DNA from: Sphingobium trunci
GTDB taxonomy: Bacteria > Pseudomonadota > Alphaproteobacteria > Sphingomonadales > Sphingomonadaceae
Direction: 5' to 3'
DNA length: 64,000 nucleotides
Assembly (NCBI RefSeq): GCF_022664535.1
Contig: NZ_JAKUJY010000010.1
Span: 62,001-126,000, forward strand
Shown: piece by piece, positions 11,133-19,510 of the stretch
How positions within the stretch are numbered: the first letter of the stretch is position 1
Layout: the number at the start of each line of letters is the position of its first letter
Position numbers and translations under genes: made by a program
The notes under the pieces: generated by a model
What the model was told of the DNA's origin: nothing
The model's input: only the letters and a program-made list of their open reading frames with translations
Database searches by the model: none

Positions 11133-12059
11133 ATGGAAACGAAATCTCCGACATCCGCCTCCTTGCCGCGCGAGGCAGTGCTGATCGTCAACGTCCATTC
11201 CCGCCGGGGGGAGGCTCTCTACCAGGAAGCCAGGCGCCTGCTGGAGCAGGCGGGGGTGCGGCTGATCGCCGCCCATGCGGTGAAGGAACCGGACCGCCTG
11301 CAGGAAACCGTGCGCAGGGCGGTGGCGGAGGGCGCGCCGATGGTGATCGTCGGCGGCGGCGATGGCTCCCTCTCCGGCACGGTCGATGAACTGGTGGGCA
11401 AGGACTGCGTCTTTGGCGTGTTGCCGCTGGGCACGGCGAACAGCTTTGCCCGCACGCTGGGAATACCGCTCGACCTGGAGGGGGCGGTGAAGGCTATCGC
11501 TTCAGGGCGAAGGCGACGGATTGACCTCGGCATGATCGACCAGGATTATTTCGTGAATGCCGCCTCCCTTGGCCTCTCGCCGATGATCGGACAGACCGTG
11601 CCGCACAAGCTCAAGCGCTATCTCGGCCGGATCGGCTATCTGCTCTGGGCGGTCAAATGTTCGGTCGGCTTTCGCGCCTTCCGTCTGGTGCTGGACGATG
11701 GAACGGGCGAGAAACGCCTCTGGTCGACCGAGGTGCGCATCCTGAACGGACCCTATCATGGCGGCGTCGAACTGTCCGATCATGCCGATGTGGATACCGG
11801 CGAGATCGTCGTGCAGGCGGTGGTCGGGCGCAGCCATGCACGGCTCGCCTGGGACTGGTACGCCAAATTCTTCAAGTTGCGCGACCGGGATGCGCATACC
11901 CAGGAATTTCGCGGCAATTCCTTCCGGATAGAGACCGTGCCGCCGCAGCGCATCTCCATCGACGGAGAGGTTCTGGCCAGGACCCCTGCGATTGCGAGGA
12001 TCGCCGCGGGGGCCGTCGACGTAGCCGTTCCGGCAGAGCTTCAGAGCGCCTTTTCGTAG
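11133..12059 (+). CDS. diacylglycerol kinase family lipid kinase (YegS/DagK/LCB5 type)
   Basis: This ATP-dependent lipid kinase has 308 residues. The nucleotide-binding signature VGGGDGSLSG and the PLGTANSFAR motif are at about 73-110, and the C-terminal beta domain ends with ISIDGEVL, as in YegS-like enzymes. The substrate may be diacylglycerol, phosphatidylglycerol or a sphingoid base/ceramide; the sequence alone does not decide. The tail overlaps the convergent GNAT-like gene by 19 bases. A second member of the family lies at 17451. The GNAT and desaturase neighbours make a lipid-modification role plausible. Confidence 0.87.
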   Translation: METKSPTSASLPREAVLIVNVHSRRGEALYQEARRLLEQAGVRLIAAHAVKEPDRLQETVRRAVAEGAPMVIVGGGDGSLSGTVDELVGKDCVFGVLPLGTANSFARTLGIPLDLEGAVKAIASGRRRRIDLGMIDQDYFVNAASLGLSPMIGQTVPHKLKRYLGRIGYLLWAVKCSVGFRAFRLVLDDGTGEKRLWSTEVRILNGPYHGGVELSDHADVDTGEIVVQAVVGRSHARLAWDWYAKFFKLRDRDAHTQEFRGNSFRIETVPPQRISIDGEVLARTPAIARIAAGAVDVAVPAELQSAFS

Positions 12060-13198
12060 ACCTGATACACCTTGTTCACCTTGCTCTCGATGGCGTCGGC
12101 AATGGCGTTCATGCCCTGATTGTCGTCCAGCACCCAGCCGATCTCGCCGCGGGTGGCGCCATAATGGGCCGTGGCGTTGCGGCGGATATATTCGATCATC
12201 ATGAAGGCGAGCTGGCTTGCCATGCGGGACGATTGGAGCCGCTGCACCACGCCCATCAGCGGCACGCGCATCGTCCGCACCTTGGGCTTGCGCAGCCACC
12301 AGAGCAGCTTCGCCCAGCCGAACGGGAAGAGGGAGCCGTTCAGCGGCGCGATGGCTTCGTTCAGATCGGGCAGCGTCATCATGAAGGCGACCGGCTCACC
12401 CTCCAGCTCGGCGATCATGATGAGGTCGTTGAACACGATCGGCTTCAACTGCTTGCCGAAATGCGCCACTTCCTCGTCGGTGATCGGCACGAAGCCCCAA
12501 TTATTGCCCCATGCATCGTTCAGGATGCCGAGGATGATCGCCGCTTCCTCATCGAATTTCGACTTGTCGACATTGCGGATGCGGATGCGCGCATTCTTCT
12601 CGCCCGACTGGACGATGCGCTGGATCAGCGGCGGGAAATCCTGGGTGATGTCGAGCTCATAGGTCTTGAGCTGCTTCACCGGCTGGTAGCCCGCGCCTTC
12701 GATCATCGGCCGGTATTCGGGCTTGGCATGGCCCATCATGACGGTCGGCGGATGGTCGAACCCTTCGATCAGCAGGCCCGGTTCCTCCCAGATGGAGAGC
12801 GAAATGGGACCGAGCGACCGCGTCATCCCCTTGGCCCGCAGCCATCCTTCCGCCGCCGCGATCAGGGCCGCGCCGGTTTCGGCGTCCTCCGCCTCGAACA
12901 GGCCGAAATTGCCGCAGCCCGGCCCCATGCCCTGCTCGGCGGGCTGGCCGAGGGCGAGATGATCGAGATGCGCGGACACGCGTCCGACCACCGTGCCGCC
13001 CCGGCGGGCGAGGAAATATTGCGCTTCGGCATGGCCGAAAAAGGGGTTCTTGCCCGGCGTGATAAGGCTGTAGACCTCATCCTTCAGCGGCGGCACCCAG
13101 TTGGGATCGTTGGCGTAGAGCCGCCAGGGAAGATCGACGAAAGCCTTGCGGTCGGCCTTGGAAGTGACGGGGGTGATCACCAGTTCTTTATTTGCCAC
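12041..13198 (-). CDS. GNAT-fold protein, possible N-acyltransferase (ceramide synthase-like by recall)
   Basis: The 385-residue protein starts with GTG (13198) and has LPWRLYANDPNWVPPL near the N terminus and GKNPFFGHAEAQYFLARRGG, a signature of a large proteobacterial family annotated as N-acetyltransferase or, loosely, dATP pyrophosphohydrolase. The C-terminal half resembles an acyl-CoA acyltransferase fold. From memory, the Caulobacter bacterial ceramide synthase belongs to a similar GNAT group; I cannot confirm orthology here. It lies tail-to-tail with a lipid kinase and divergent from a desaturase. No serine palmitoyltransferase gene is in the window. The ribosome site is weak, so a later start is possible. 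Confidence 0.7.
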   Translation of the reverse strand: MANKELVITPVTSKADRKAFVDLPWRLYANDPNWVPPLKDEVYSLITPGKNPFFGHAEAQYFLARRGGTVVGRVSAHLDHLALGQPAEQGMGPGCGNFGLFEAEDAETGAALIAAAEGWLRAKGMTRSLGPISLSIWEEPGLLIEGFDHPPTVMMGHAKPEYRPMIEGAGYQPVKQLKTYELDITQDFPPLIQRIVQSGEKNARIRIRNVDKSKFDEEAAIILGILNDAWGNNWGFVPITDEEVAHFGKQLKPIVFNDLIMIAELEGEPVAFMMTLPDLNEAIAPLNGSLFPFGWAKLLWWLRKPKVRTMRVPLMGVVQRLQSSRMASQLAFMMIEYIRRNATAHYGATRGEIGWVLDDNQGMNAIADAIESKVNKVYQVYEKAL

Positions 13199-13352
13199 GA
13201 TGGAGCTTTCGCAAGAGCGGGAGTATTTGGGGAACAGCAGTTCGACGCTTGTTTCCCGAATGTCAATCGGGACATGAGCGGATGGCCCCGAATGACGAAA
13301 TCGTCATGTTGCTGCCCCAATTGCAGCGCATTTACACTTTAGGAACCACGGC
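13199..13352. promoter_or_regulatory. divergent control region with two dyads
   Basis: The 154 bases between the GNAT-like gene and the desaturase carry two inverted repeats. TCCCGA (13254-13259) and TCGGGA (13267-13272) flank seven bases. ATGACGA (13292-13298) and TCGTCAT (13301-13307) flank AA. The second, a 16-base palindrome, looks like a dimeric repressor site about 45 bases before the desaturase start. Confidence 0.45.
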
Positions 13353-14417
13353 ATGACTGTGCATGATCCCTTGATTGCCGCCGCGTCGCGGACCAAGAGC
13401 GCGATCCCAGACGACGCGGCGATGCTGCGTGCGGCGGCGGACCTGACGCGCGAACTGTCGACGGCCAGGCCTTCCATCTACTGGCCCGACATGCTGCTCT
13501 CGGCACTTGTCGGCTATGCGGCGCTGGCCGGAGCGATCCTGAGCGATGGCGTCCCGATGGTGGCTCTCGGGCTGGTGGCGATGCTGGCGCTCTATCGCGC
13601 GGCAAGCTTCATCCATGAGCTGACCCATATCCGCAAGGGCGCGTTGCCGGGATTTCGTCTGGGCTGGAACCTGATCGTCGGCATTCCGCTGCTGATCCCC
13701 TCCTTCCTCTATGAGGAGGTGCATACCCAGCATCATGCGCGTACCCGCTACGGCACGGCCAATGACCCGGAATATCTGCCGCTGGCGCTGATGAAGCCCT
13801 GGTCGCTGCCGCTGTTCATCCTGGTCGCGTCGCTGGCGCCGGTCGGGCTGATCCTGCGCTTTGCCGTGCTGACGCCGCTGGGCCTGCTGGTCCCGCCGCT
13901 GCGCCGCAAGGTGGTGGCGGAATTTTCCGCGCTGTCGATCAACCCGGCCTATCGCCGCCGCGCGCCGGAGGGCGAATTCGCCCATATGTGGTTCTGGCAG
14001 GAAGCGGGCGCCTCGCTCTTCGCCCTGGCATTGGTGGGCAGCGTGTTTGTTTTCGGCTGGAAGCCGCTGCTGACCTATATGGCCGTCCATTCGGCGATGA
14101 CCGTCATCAACCAGTTGCGCACCCTGGTCGCGCATCTCTGGGAGAATGAGGGCGATGCGATGACGGTGACGGCGCAATATCTGGATTCGGTGAACGTGCC
14201 GCCGCCTTCGCCGCTGGCGGCGATCTGGGCGCCGGTGGGCCTGCGCTATCATGCGCTGCATCATCTGCTGCCCAGCGTGCCCTATCATGCGCTGGGCACC
14301 GCGCATAAGCGGCTGATCGCCACGCTGGCGGCGGACTCGCCCTATCATCGCGGCAATTATGGCGGCATGTGGCCACTGGTCGGGAAGATCGCCCGCAGCA
14401 CGATGGTTCGCCGCTAA
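13353..14417 (+). CDS. membrane fatty acid desaturase/hydroxylase family protein
   Basis: This integral membrane di-iron enzyme of 354 residues has the three histidine clusters of the family: FIHELTH, EEVHTQHHARTRYG, and YHALHHLLPSVPYHAL. These bind the two irons used to desaturate or hydroxylate an acyl chain. Hydrophobic segments separate the clusters. AGGA lies eight bases before the ATG. Substrate is unknown; phospholipid acyl chains, carotenoids or sphingolipids are all possible, the last suggested only by its divergent GNAT-like partner. Confidence 0.85.
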   Translation: MTVHDPLIAAASRTKSAIPDDAAMLRAAADLTRELSTARPSIYWPDMLLSALVGYAALAGAILSDGVPMVALGLVAMLALYRAASFIHELTHIRKGALPGFRLGWNLIVGIPLLIPSFLYEEVHTQHHARTRYGTANDPEYLPLALMKPWSLPLFILVASLAPVGLILRFAVLTPLGLLVPPLRRKVVAEFSALSINPAYRRRAPEGEFAHMWFWQEAGASLFALALVGSVFVFGWKPLLTYMAVHSAMTVINQLRTLVAHLWENEGDAMTVTAQYLDSVNVPPPSPLAAIWAPVGLRYHALHHLLPSVPYHALGTAHKRLIATLAADSPYHRGNYGGMWPLVGKIARSTMVRR

Positions 14418-14427
14418 GCCCGCTCAT

Positions 14428-14479
14428 GTTCGCGCAGAGGCGCGCAAGACGCAGATAATTCTGCATCCTCTGCGCGAAC
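14428..14479. terminator. nested bidirectional hairpin between desaturase and lptG
   Basis: GTTCGCGCAGAGG (14428-14440) pairs perfectly over 13 bases with CCTCTGCGCGAAC (14467-14479). Inside it, GCAGA/TCTGC (14451-14455, 14460-14464) forms a second small stem. The element sits between two convergent genes, leaving seven bases to the lptG stop, and has no T run. It probably ends transcription from both sides. Confidence 0.6.
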
Positions 14480-14486
14480 CCGATCG

Positions 14487-15590
14487 CTACTCCTCGGTCC
14501 GGAACAACACCGTCTCGCCGACCAGCAGGAACAGGAGGAACGGCGCCCAGGCGGCGAGAAAGGGCGGGTAGGCGCCCAGATTGCCCATGGCGAGCGAGAA
14601 ATTGTCCGCCACGAAATAGGCGAAACCCAGCGCCATTCCCAGCACCGCGCGCAGGAAAAGCTGGCCCGACCGGGCAAGGCCGAAGGCCGCGACGGATCCC
14701 AATATCGGCATCAGCAGCGCGGACAGCGGTCCCGAAAGCTTGTGCCACAGGCTGCCTTCCAGTTCCGCCGTCGGCCGCCCGGCATCATGCAGGTTGCTGA
14801 TCGCCGCCTGCAACTGGCTGAAGGTCAGCGCGTCGGGATCCACCTTGGCGAGCGTGAACTGGTCGGGCCGGATGTCGTGGCCGAAATGCACCGTGCCGAT
14901 CTGCCGCTCCGTCCCGCGTGCCACGTCGAACTGGCGGGCGCCTTCCAGCACCCAATTCCTGGCGACGGGGTCATAATGGCCCCTGGGCGCCTGGATGATG
15001 GTGGTCAGCCTGTTGTTGATGCGGTTGAAGATCTCGACCTTGCGCAGTTGGACGGCCGTGCCGCGCCCGGCGACGATGGCCGCGCTCACCAGATTGTTGC
15101 CGTCGCGCACCCAGGGATTGGCCTTGATCCCGCTTTCGGGGGGCAGGGGGCCATATTCCACCGCCTGCCAGGCCGAAAGCCGGGCGGTGGAGCGCGCCAC
15201 GATCCGTTCGTTGAAGGCATAGCTGATGACCGCCACGCCCATCGCCGCCGCCAGCAGCGGCGCCAGGATCTGGTGCGCGGACAGCCCGGCCGCCTTCATC
15301 GAGATGATCTCGCTGTTCTGGTTCAGCGTGGCCAGCATGATCAGCGTGCCCAGCAGCACGGAAAAGGGCAGGAACCGGGCCACGATCTGTGGCGCCCGCA
15401 ACGCGACATAATGCCATAATTGCGCGTCGCCATTGCCCGCATAGGCAAGGATGTCGCCCGATTCACCCAGCAGGTCGAGCGTCTGGAGCACCGCGACCAG
15501 CATCGCCAGCACCGCGAAGGTCCGCGTCAGGAACAGCCGGGCCATGTACCAGCTGATCTGGCGCGACGGGAAGAAATTGAACTGATGCAT
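14487..15590 (-). CDS. lptG: LPS export permease LptG
   Basis: LptG is one of the two inner-membrane permeases of the LptB2FG transporter that extracts lipopolysaccharide and feeds it to LptC/A/D. The 367-residue protein has N-terminal membrane segments (YMARLFLTRTFAVLAMLVAV), the coupling region LNQNSEIISMKAAGLS, a large periplasmic beta-jellyroll (about 130-280), and C-terminal membrane segments. It lies three bases after lptF in the same direction, as expected for a two-gene unit. Confidence 0.93.
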   Translation of the reverse strand: MHQFNFFPSRQISWYMARLFLTRTFAVLAMLVAVLQTLDLLGESGDILAYAGNGDAQLWHYVALRAPQIVARFLPFSVLLGTLIMLATLNQNSEIISMKAAGLSAHQILAPLLAAAMGVAVISYAFNERIVARSTARLSAWQAVEYGPLPPESGIKANPWVRDGNNLVSAAIVAGRGTAVQLRKVEIFNRINNRLTTIIQAPRGHYDPVARNWVLEGARQFDVARGTERQIGTVHFGHDIRPDQFTLAKVDPDALTFSQLQAAISNLHDAGRPTAELEGSLWHKLSGPLSALLMPILGSVAAFGLARSGQLFLRAVLGMALGFAYFVADNFSLAMGNLGAYPPFLAAWAPFLLFLLVGETVLFRTEE

Positions 15591-15593
15591 GGA

Positions 15594-16817
15594 TCAGGCG
15601 GCTCCTTCCGCCGGAGCTTCCGATAGGGAGGGGCGCCGCCGCACCAGCCGCAACAGGCGCGGTATCTGCTTGGCGACCTTGGCAAAGGCATATTCGAGGG
15701 CGGCGATCGGCTGGCCGCCGGGGCGGTGCGCGATCACATGATACATCCACAGGATCACCCCCGCGAACAGCAGGAACGGCCCCCACAGCGCGATGATCGG
15801 GTCGATCTTGCCCAGCGATCCCACGCCCTGCCCATATTCGTTGATCTTGTGATAGGTCACGATGAACACGATCGAGAGGAACACGCCCAGGGCCGAGGTG
15901 GATCGCTTGGGTGGAATGGCGAAGGCCAGCGCCGCCAGCGGCAACAGCATCATCATCGCCACTTCGACCATGCGGAAATGGAAATTGGCGCGTATCTCGT
16001 TGCGCAGCTTGTCCGGCGTGGCGGGATCGTGGCCGATCATGACCAGTTCGGGGATGGTCTTTTCCCGGTCCACGTCGCGGCCGCGGAATTTCTCGATCTG
16101 CGGCAGGTCGATCGGCAGGTCGTGGCTGGAAAAGGACAGGATTCGCGGCGATTTATATTTGGGGGCGTTGTTCACCAGCACGCCGTCGCGCAGGCGGAAG
16201 ATGATGGTGTCGGGATCGTCGGTGGCCAGGAATTCGCCCTGCGCCGCCGTCACCGCCACGGTCTGGCCGTCCTTGCCGATGGCGCGCACGAAAATCCCCT
16301 GCAGATTGCGGCCCTCGTCCAGGCTGCGTTCGATCCGCATGGTCATCCGCTTGCTGAGATTGGTGAACTCGCCCACCTTGATCGATGCGCCCAGCGCGCC
16401 CGAGCGCAGCTCGAACCGCAGCGCTTCATAGGCATGGCGCGACAGCGGCTGGACGAAGCCGACGATGCCGAAATTCAGCAGGGCGAGCGCGATCGCATAG
16501 AGATAGGGCACGCGCAGCAGCCGTCCGTATGACAGGCCGACCGCCCGCATCACGTCCAGTTCGGACGACAGGGCGAGCCTGCGGAAGGCCAGCAGAATCC
16601 CCAGCATCAGGCCGATGGGAATGCCCAGCGACAGATATTCGGGCATCATGTTCGCCAGCATCCGCCACACGACGCTGACCGGCCCGCCCTCCGCCGCGAC
16701 GAAATCGAACAGGCTCAGCATCTTGTCGAGCACCAGCAGCATGGCCGATATCACCAGCGTTCCCAGCAGGGGCAGGGCGATCAGCCGGGCGATATATCTG
16801 TCGGTGGCGGTCAGCAT
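15594..16817 (-). CDS. lptF: LPS export permease LptF
   Basis: The second permease of the LptB2FG exporter pairs with LptG just downstream. The protein begins MLTATDRYIARLIALPLLG and shows the family coupling helix region FRRLALSSELDVMRAVGLS, a periplasmic domain, and C-terminal membrane helices. The ATG at 16817 fits the family start; in-frame ATGs at 16838 and 16844 would add 7-9 residues, and none has a good ribosome site. The C terminus (RRRPSLSEAPAEG) is a short cytoplasmic tail. Confidence 0.92.
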   Translation of the reverse strand: MLTATDRYIARLIALPLLGTLVISAMLLVLDKMLSLFDFVAAEGGPVSVVWRMLANMMPEYLSLGIPIGLMLGILLAFRRLALSSELDVMRAVGLSYGRLLRVPYLYAIALALLNFGIVGFVQPLSRHAYEALRFELRSGALGASIKVGEFTNLSKRMTMRIERSLDEGRNLQGIFVRAIGKDGQTVAVTAAQGEFLATDDPDTIIFRLRDGVLVNNAPKYKSPRILSFSSHDLPIDLPQIEKFRGRDVDREKTIPELVMIGHDPATPDKLRNEIRANFHFRMVEVAMMMLLPLAALAFAIPPKRSTSALGVFLSIVFIVTYHKINEYGQGVGSLGKIDPIIALWGPFLLFAGVILWMYHVIAHRPGGQPIAALEYAFAKVAKQIPRLLRLVRRRPSLSEAPAEGAA

Positions 16818-16947
16818 TTCTCTATGTGGTCGTCCCATCACCATGATTTGGCCGCAAACCCTGCCCATATGCGAGTCAGGTAAGTTGCGGGGCGAACAGG
16901 GGCTCGCCGTCCGGTGTCATCGGGCGGCTATAGCTTCACGGAGTTGG

Positions 16948-17442
16948 ATGGTCATGTTCAAAGTTGCAATGGGTCTGTTGCCGGTGGGGGCCTTGTTCGC
17001 CGCCGCCCCGGCTATCGCCCATGGTATGGAAATCGGCAACGATCTGGAACGCTGTTCCGCTTCCGCCCGGGGACCGGCGGTGCTGGTCGACGTGCGCGGC
17101 TTTGCCGCCGCGACCGGCACGGTGCGCGTGCAATCCTATCCCGCCACCAAGGCGGCCTGGCTGGCCAGGGGCGAATGGCTCAACCGCATCGACGTGCCGG
17201 TCAAGGCCAGCAATGGCGCGATGCGCTTCTGCATGCCGGTTCCCGCCCCCGGAAAATATGGCATTGCCGTGCGCCACGATCGCGACGGCAATGGCAAGAC
17301 CGACATTTCCCGCGACGGCGGCGGCTTTTCCAACAATCCCTCGATCAGCATCTTCAACCTGGGCAAGCCGGGGGTCGAGAAGGCCGCCTTCTATGCGGGG
17401 CCGGGCGTGACGAAAATCACCATCAACCTCAAATATATGTGA
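16948..17442 (+). CDS. secreted DUF2141-family protein
   Basis: This exported protein of 164 residues has a signal peptide (VAMGLLPVGALFAAAPAIAHG) and a DUF2141-type beta-sandwich: VRGFAAATGTVRVQSYPA, then PGKYGIAVRHDRDGNGKTD with an acidic, calcium-loop-like DRDGNGKTD, and GVTKITINLKYM at the end. The family is of unknown function and widespread in sphingomonads. The start at 16948 has GGAG four bases upstream; 16954 is an alternative. The lipid kinase gene follows after eight bases, so the two are probably co-transcribed. Confidence 0.82.
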   Translation: MVMFKVAMGLLPVGALFAAAPAIAHGMEIGNDLERCSASARGPAVLVDVRGFAAATGTVRVQSYPATKAAWLARGEWLNRIDVPVKASNGAMRFCMPVPAPGKYGIAVRHDRDGNGKTDISRDGGGFSNNPSISIFNLGKPGVEKAAFYAGPGVTKITINLKYM

Positions 17443-17450
17443 TCTGATCC

Positions 17451-18419
17451 ATGGTTCGCGTGGCGCTTCTGTCCAATCCCAAATCGACGGGCAACCGGCA
17501 GACGCTTCCGCGCGTGCGCAGCTATTGCGCCAACAACCCGGACATTTTCCACTATGAGGTGGAGCATGTCGACCAGATCGGCCGGGCGCTCCAGACCATC
17601 GCCCGGGTCGATCCGGTCGTCATCGTCATCAATGGCGGCGACGGCACGGTGCAGGCGGCGCTGACCGAGCTCTATCAGGGCGAGCATTTCAAGGGGCGCG
17701 TGCCCCCGATCGCGGTGCTGCCCAATGGCAAGACCAACCTGATCGCCCTCGACCTCGGCATCCATGGCGATCCGATCAAGGCGCTGGAAAGGATCGTCCA
17801 GATCGCCAAGGCGGGGGTCGACGACCATGTCGTCGCCCGCGAACTGATCGCCCTGTCCGACGGCAGCGCGGAGGCGCGGCCGGTGCTGGGCATGTTCCTC
17901 GGCGGGGCGGGCCTTGCCGACTATATGCTCTATTGCCGCAACCAGATCTATCCGCTCGGGCTTTCCAACGGGATCAGTCATTTCCTGACGGTGATCGCGG
18001 TGCTGATTTCGCTGCTTTTCGGCATACGCGCCCGGTTCCTGCCGCAATCGAGCCATCCGGTCCGCATCTCGCTGATCCGCGAAGGCCAGATTGCGGGCAG
18101 GTTCGCCGTGCTGATCGTGACGACGTTGGAACGGCTGCTGCTGGGCGTTCAGCCGGGCGACAGCCGGCGCGGCAATATGAAGCTGATGGCGGTGGACCAG
18201 AATCTGCCCGCGCTGCTGCGCCTCGTCTGGGCGAGCGTCACCAGGCGCGTGGGCAAGTCGCAGGTGCAGGGCATCCATCTGGAACAGGGCGACGTGATCC
18301 GCATCGAGGGCGATCACAGCAGCGTCATCCTGGACGGCGAACTGTTCGAGGCGTCCGAGGGCAAGCCCATCGTCCTTCGCTCGACGGAGCCGGTGCCGTT
18401 CCTGCGACTGGCGGCCTGA
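17451..18419 (+). CDS. second diacylglycerol kinase family lipid kinase
   Basis: This 322-residue protein has the DAGK catalytic signature INGGDGTVQAALTEL and, in place of the usual GT(A)N motif, LPNGKTNLIALDLG. It keeps the C-terminal ILDGELFE strand of YegS-like kinases. A hydrophobic stretch (ISHFLTVIAVLISLLFGI, about 175-195) may bind membranes. It differs clearly from the kinase at 11133, so the two likely act on different lipids. It is in the same unit as the DUF2141 gene. Confidence 0.85.
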   Translation: MVRVALLSNPKSTGNRQTLPRVRSYCANNPDIFHYEVEHVDQIGRALQTIARVDPVVIVINGGDGTVQAALTELYQGEHFKGRVPPIAVLPNGKTNLIALDLGIHGDPIKALERIVQIAKAGVDDHVVARELIALSDGSAEARPVLGMFLGGAGLADYMLYCRNQIYPLGLSNGISHFLTVIAVLISLLFGIRARFLPQSSHPVRISLIREGQIAGRFAVLIVTTLERLLLGVQPGDSRRGNMKLMAVDQNLPALLRLVWASVTRRVGKSQVQGIHLEQGDVIRIEGDHSSVILDGELFEASEGKPIVLRSTEPVPFLRLAA

Positions 18420-18454
18420 CGGACAGCTTTTGAAGGAAGGCGAACCTTTCTTCT

Positions 18455-18476
18455 CCCCTCCCGCGGGCGGGAGGGG
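18455..18476. repeat. REP-like extragenic palindrome
   Basis: CCCCTCCCG (18455-18463) and CGGGAGGGG (18468-18476) are perfect inverted arms over CGGG. It continues into GCCGGGGGTGGGC, a pattern I recall as a frequent intergenic repeat in proteobacterial genomes. It sits 36 bases after the second lipid kinase and may also act as a terminator for it and the convergent methyltransferase. Only one copy is visible in this window. Confidence 0.6.
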
Positions 18477-18620
18477 CCGGGGGTGGGCCAGCCGCACAAG
18501 CGGCATTTTCCCCTGTCCTACAGCCCATCTTCCGCGCTAATGCCGCTTCGGCTCCCTGAAAGAGCGAATATCGGAAAAAACGGCGCTTTTTCGCCCCTTC
18601 ATCGTGTCACCTGTGTCACC

Positions 18621-19469
18621 CTAATGCCGGGGTTTCAGCGCCTGCGCCAATGACATGGTGGCGCTGCCCCGGCGGGCCGGTTGGGCCTGACTGGGATCGG
18701 GTTTCCAGCCGCTGAGATAAAGGATCGCCATCTGTTCCGCCGTTCGTCCATCGCTGTCGGCAGCAGCGGCAAAATGCTCCGCTGCGGCGACCAGCGCCTC
18801 CCGGCGCAGCGCGGGTGGCCGCGAACGCAGCACATTGCCCGCGCCCATGCCGCGCAGATCATGCATCAGCCGCAGCATGTCGCCATACCGCACGGTCAAT
18901 ATATCGCCATCGGCCACCGGCATGGTGAAGCCCGCCCGCGACAGCAGGTCGCCCGCCGAACGCACATCGACCTGCGGATGGATATGCTGACCCGGCCGCT
19001 CGCCTTCGCCCGCCATCAGCGCCGCCCGCAATCGCGGCAGGGTGCCCGCGCCGGTGAAGGCCGCCAGCATCAGCCCGTCGGGACGCAGGATGCGCCGCAT
19101 CAGGATCAGCGCGCCCGGCAGGTCGTTGACGCTGTCCAATGTGCCGCAGGCGATCACCAGATCGAAGCTGTCGTCGGCGAAGGGCAGGGCGTCCTCATCC
19201 GCCTGGACTCCTCCCTGCGCCCTCGCGGCGGCGAAACCGGGGTCGGCGCAGACCACGCTCTTGCCCGTCGCCTCCAGCGCGGTCCTCGCGCGGCCGTCAG
19301 GGCAGCCGATCAGCAGCACTTCACTGAAATCGCGCTGAACATCGGCCAGCCGATCCAGCAATTCATCCAGCATCGCGCGGTAGAGAAAGTCGTGATCGGC
19401 GAACCGCGCCAGCATCCGGTCGCGCCGCTTGCCGCGCAGGGTACGGTCGAAGATGTCGGGGTTGGTCAT
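18621..19469 (-). CDS. SAM-dependent methyltransferase (NDUFAF5/BioC-like)
   Basis: The 282-residue class I methyltransferase has a Rossmann core with LLIGCPDGRART (SAM loop, acidic strand end VVCADPG), the FDLVIACGTLDSVND motif and RRILRPDGLMLAAF. It opens with MTNPDIFDRTLRGKRRDR, which I recall from alphaproteobacterial homologues of mitochondrial NDUFAF5, a complex I assembly factor. The ATG at 19469 has AAGG six bases upstream. It diverges from comF, an arrangement common in alphaproteobacteria. Confidence 0.83.
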   Translation of the reverse strand: MTNPDIFDRTLRGKRRDRMLARFADHDFLYRAMLDELLDRLADVQRDFSEVLLIGCPDGRARTALEATGKSVVCADPGFAAARAQGGVQADEDALPFADDSFDLVIACGTLDSVNDLPGALILMRRILRPDGLMLAAFTGAGTLPRLRAALMAGEGERPGQHIHPQVDVRSAGDLLSRAGFTMPVADGDILTVRYGDMLRLMHDLRGMGAGNVLRSRPPALRREALVAAAEHFAAAADSDGRTAEQMAILYLSGWKPDPSQAQPARRGSATMSLAQALKPRH

Positions 19470-19510
19470 GGCGGGCCTTGTGCATCGGCGAAGGAGCGGG
19501 AACAAGGGAG

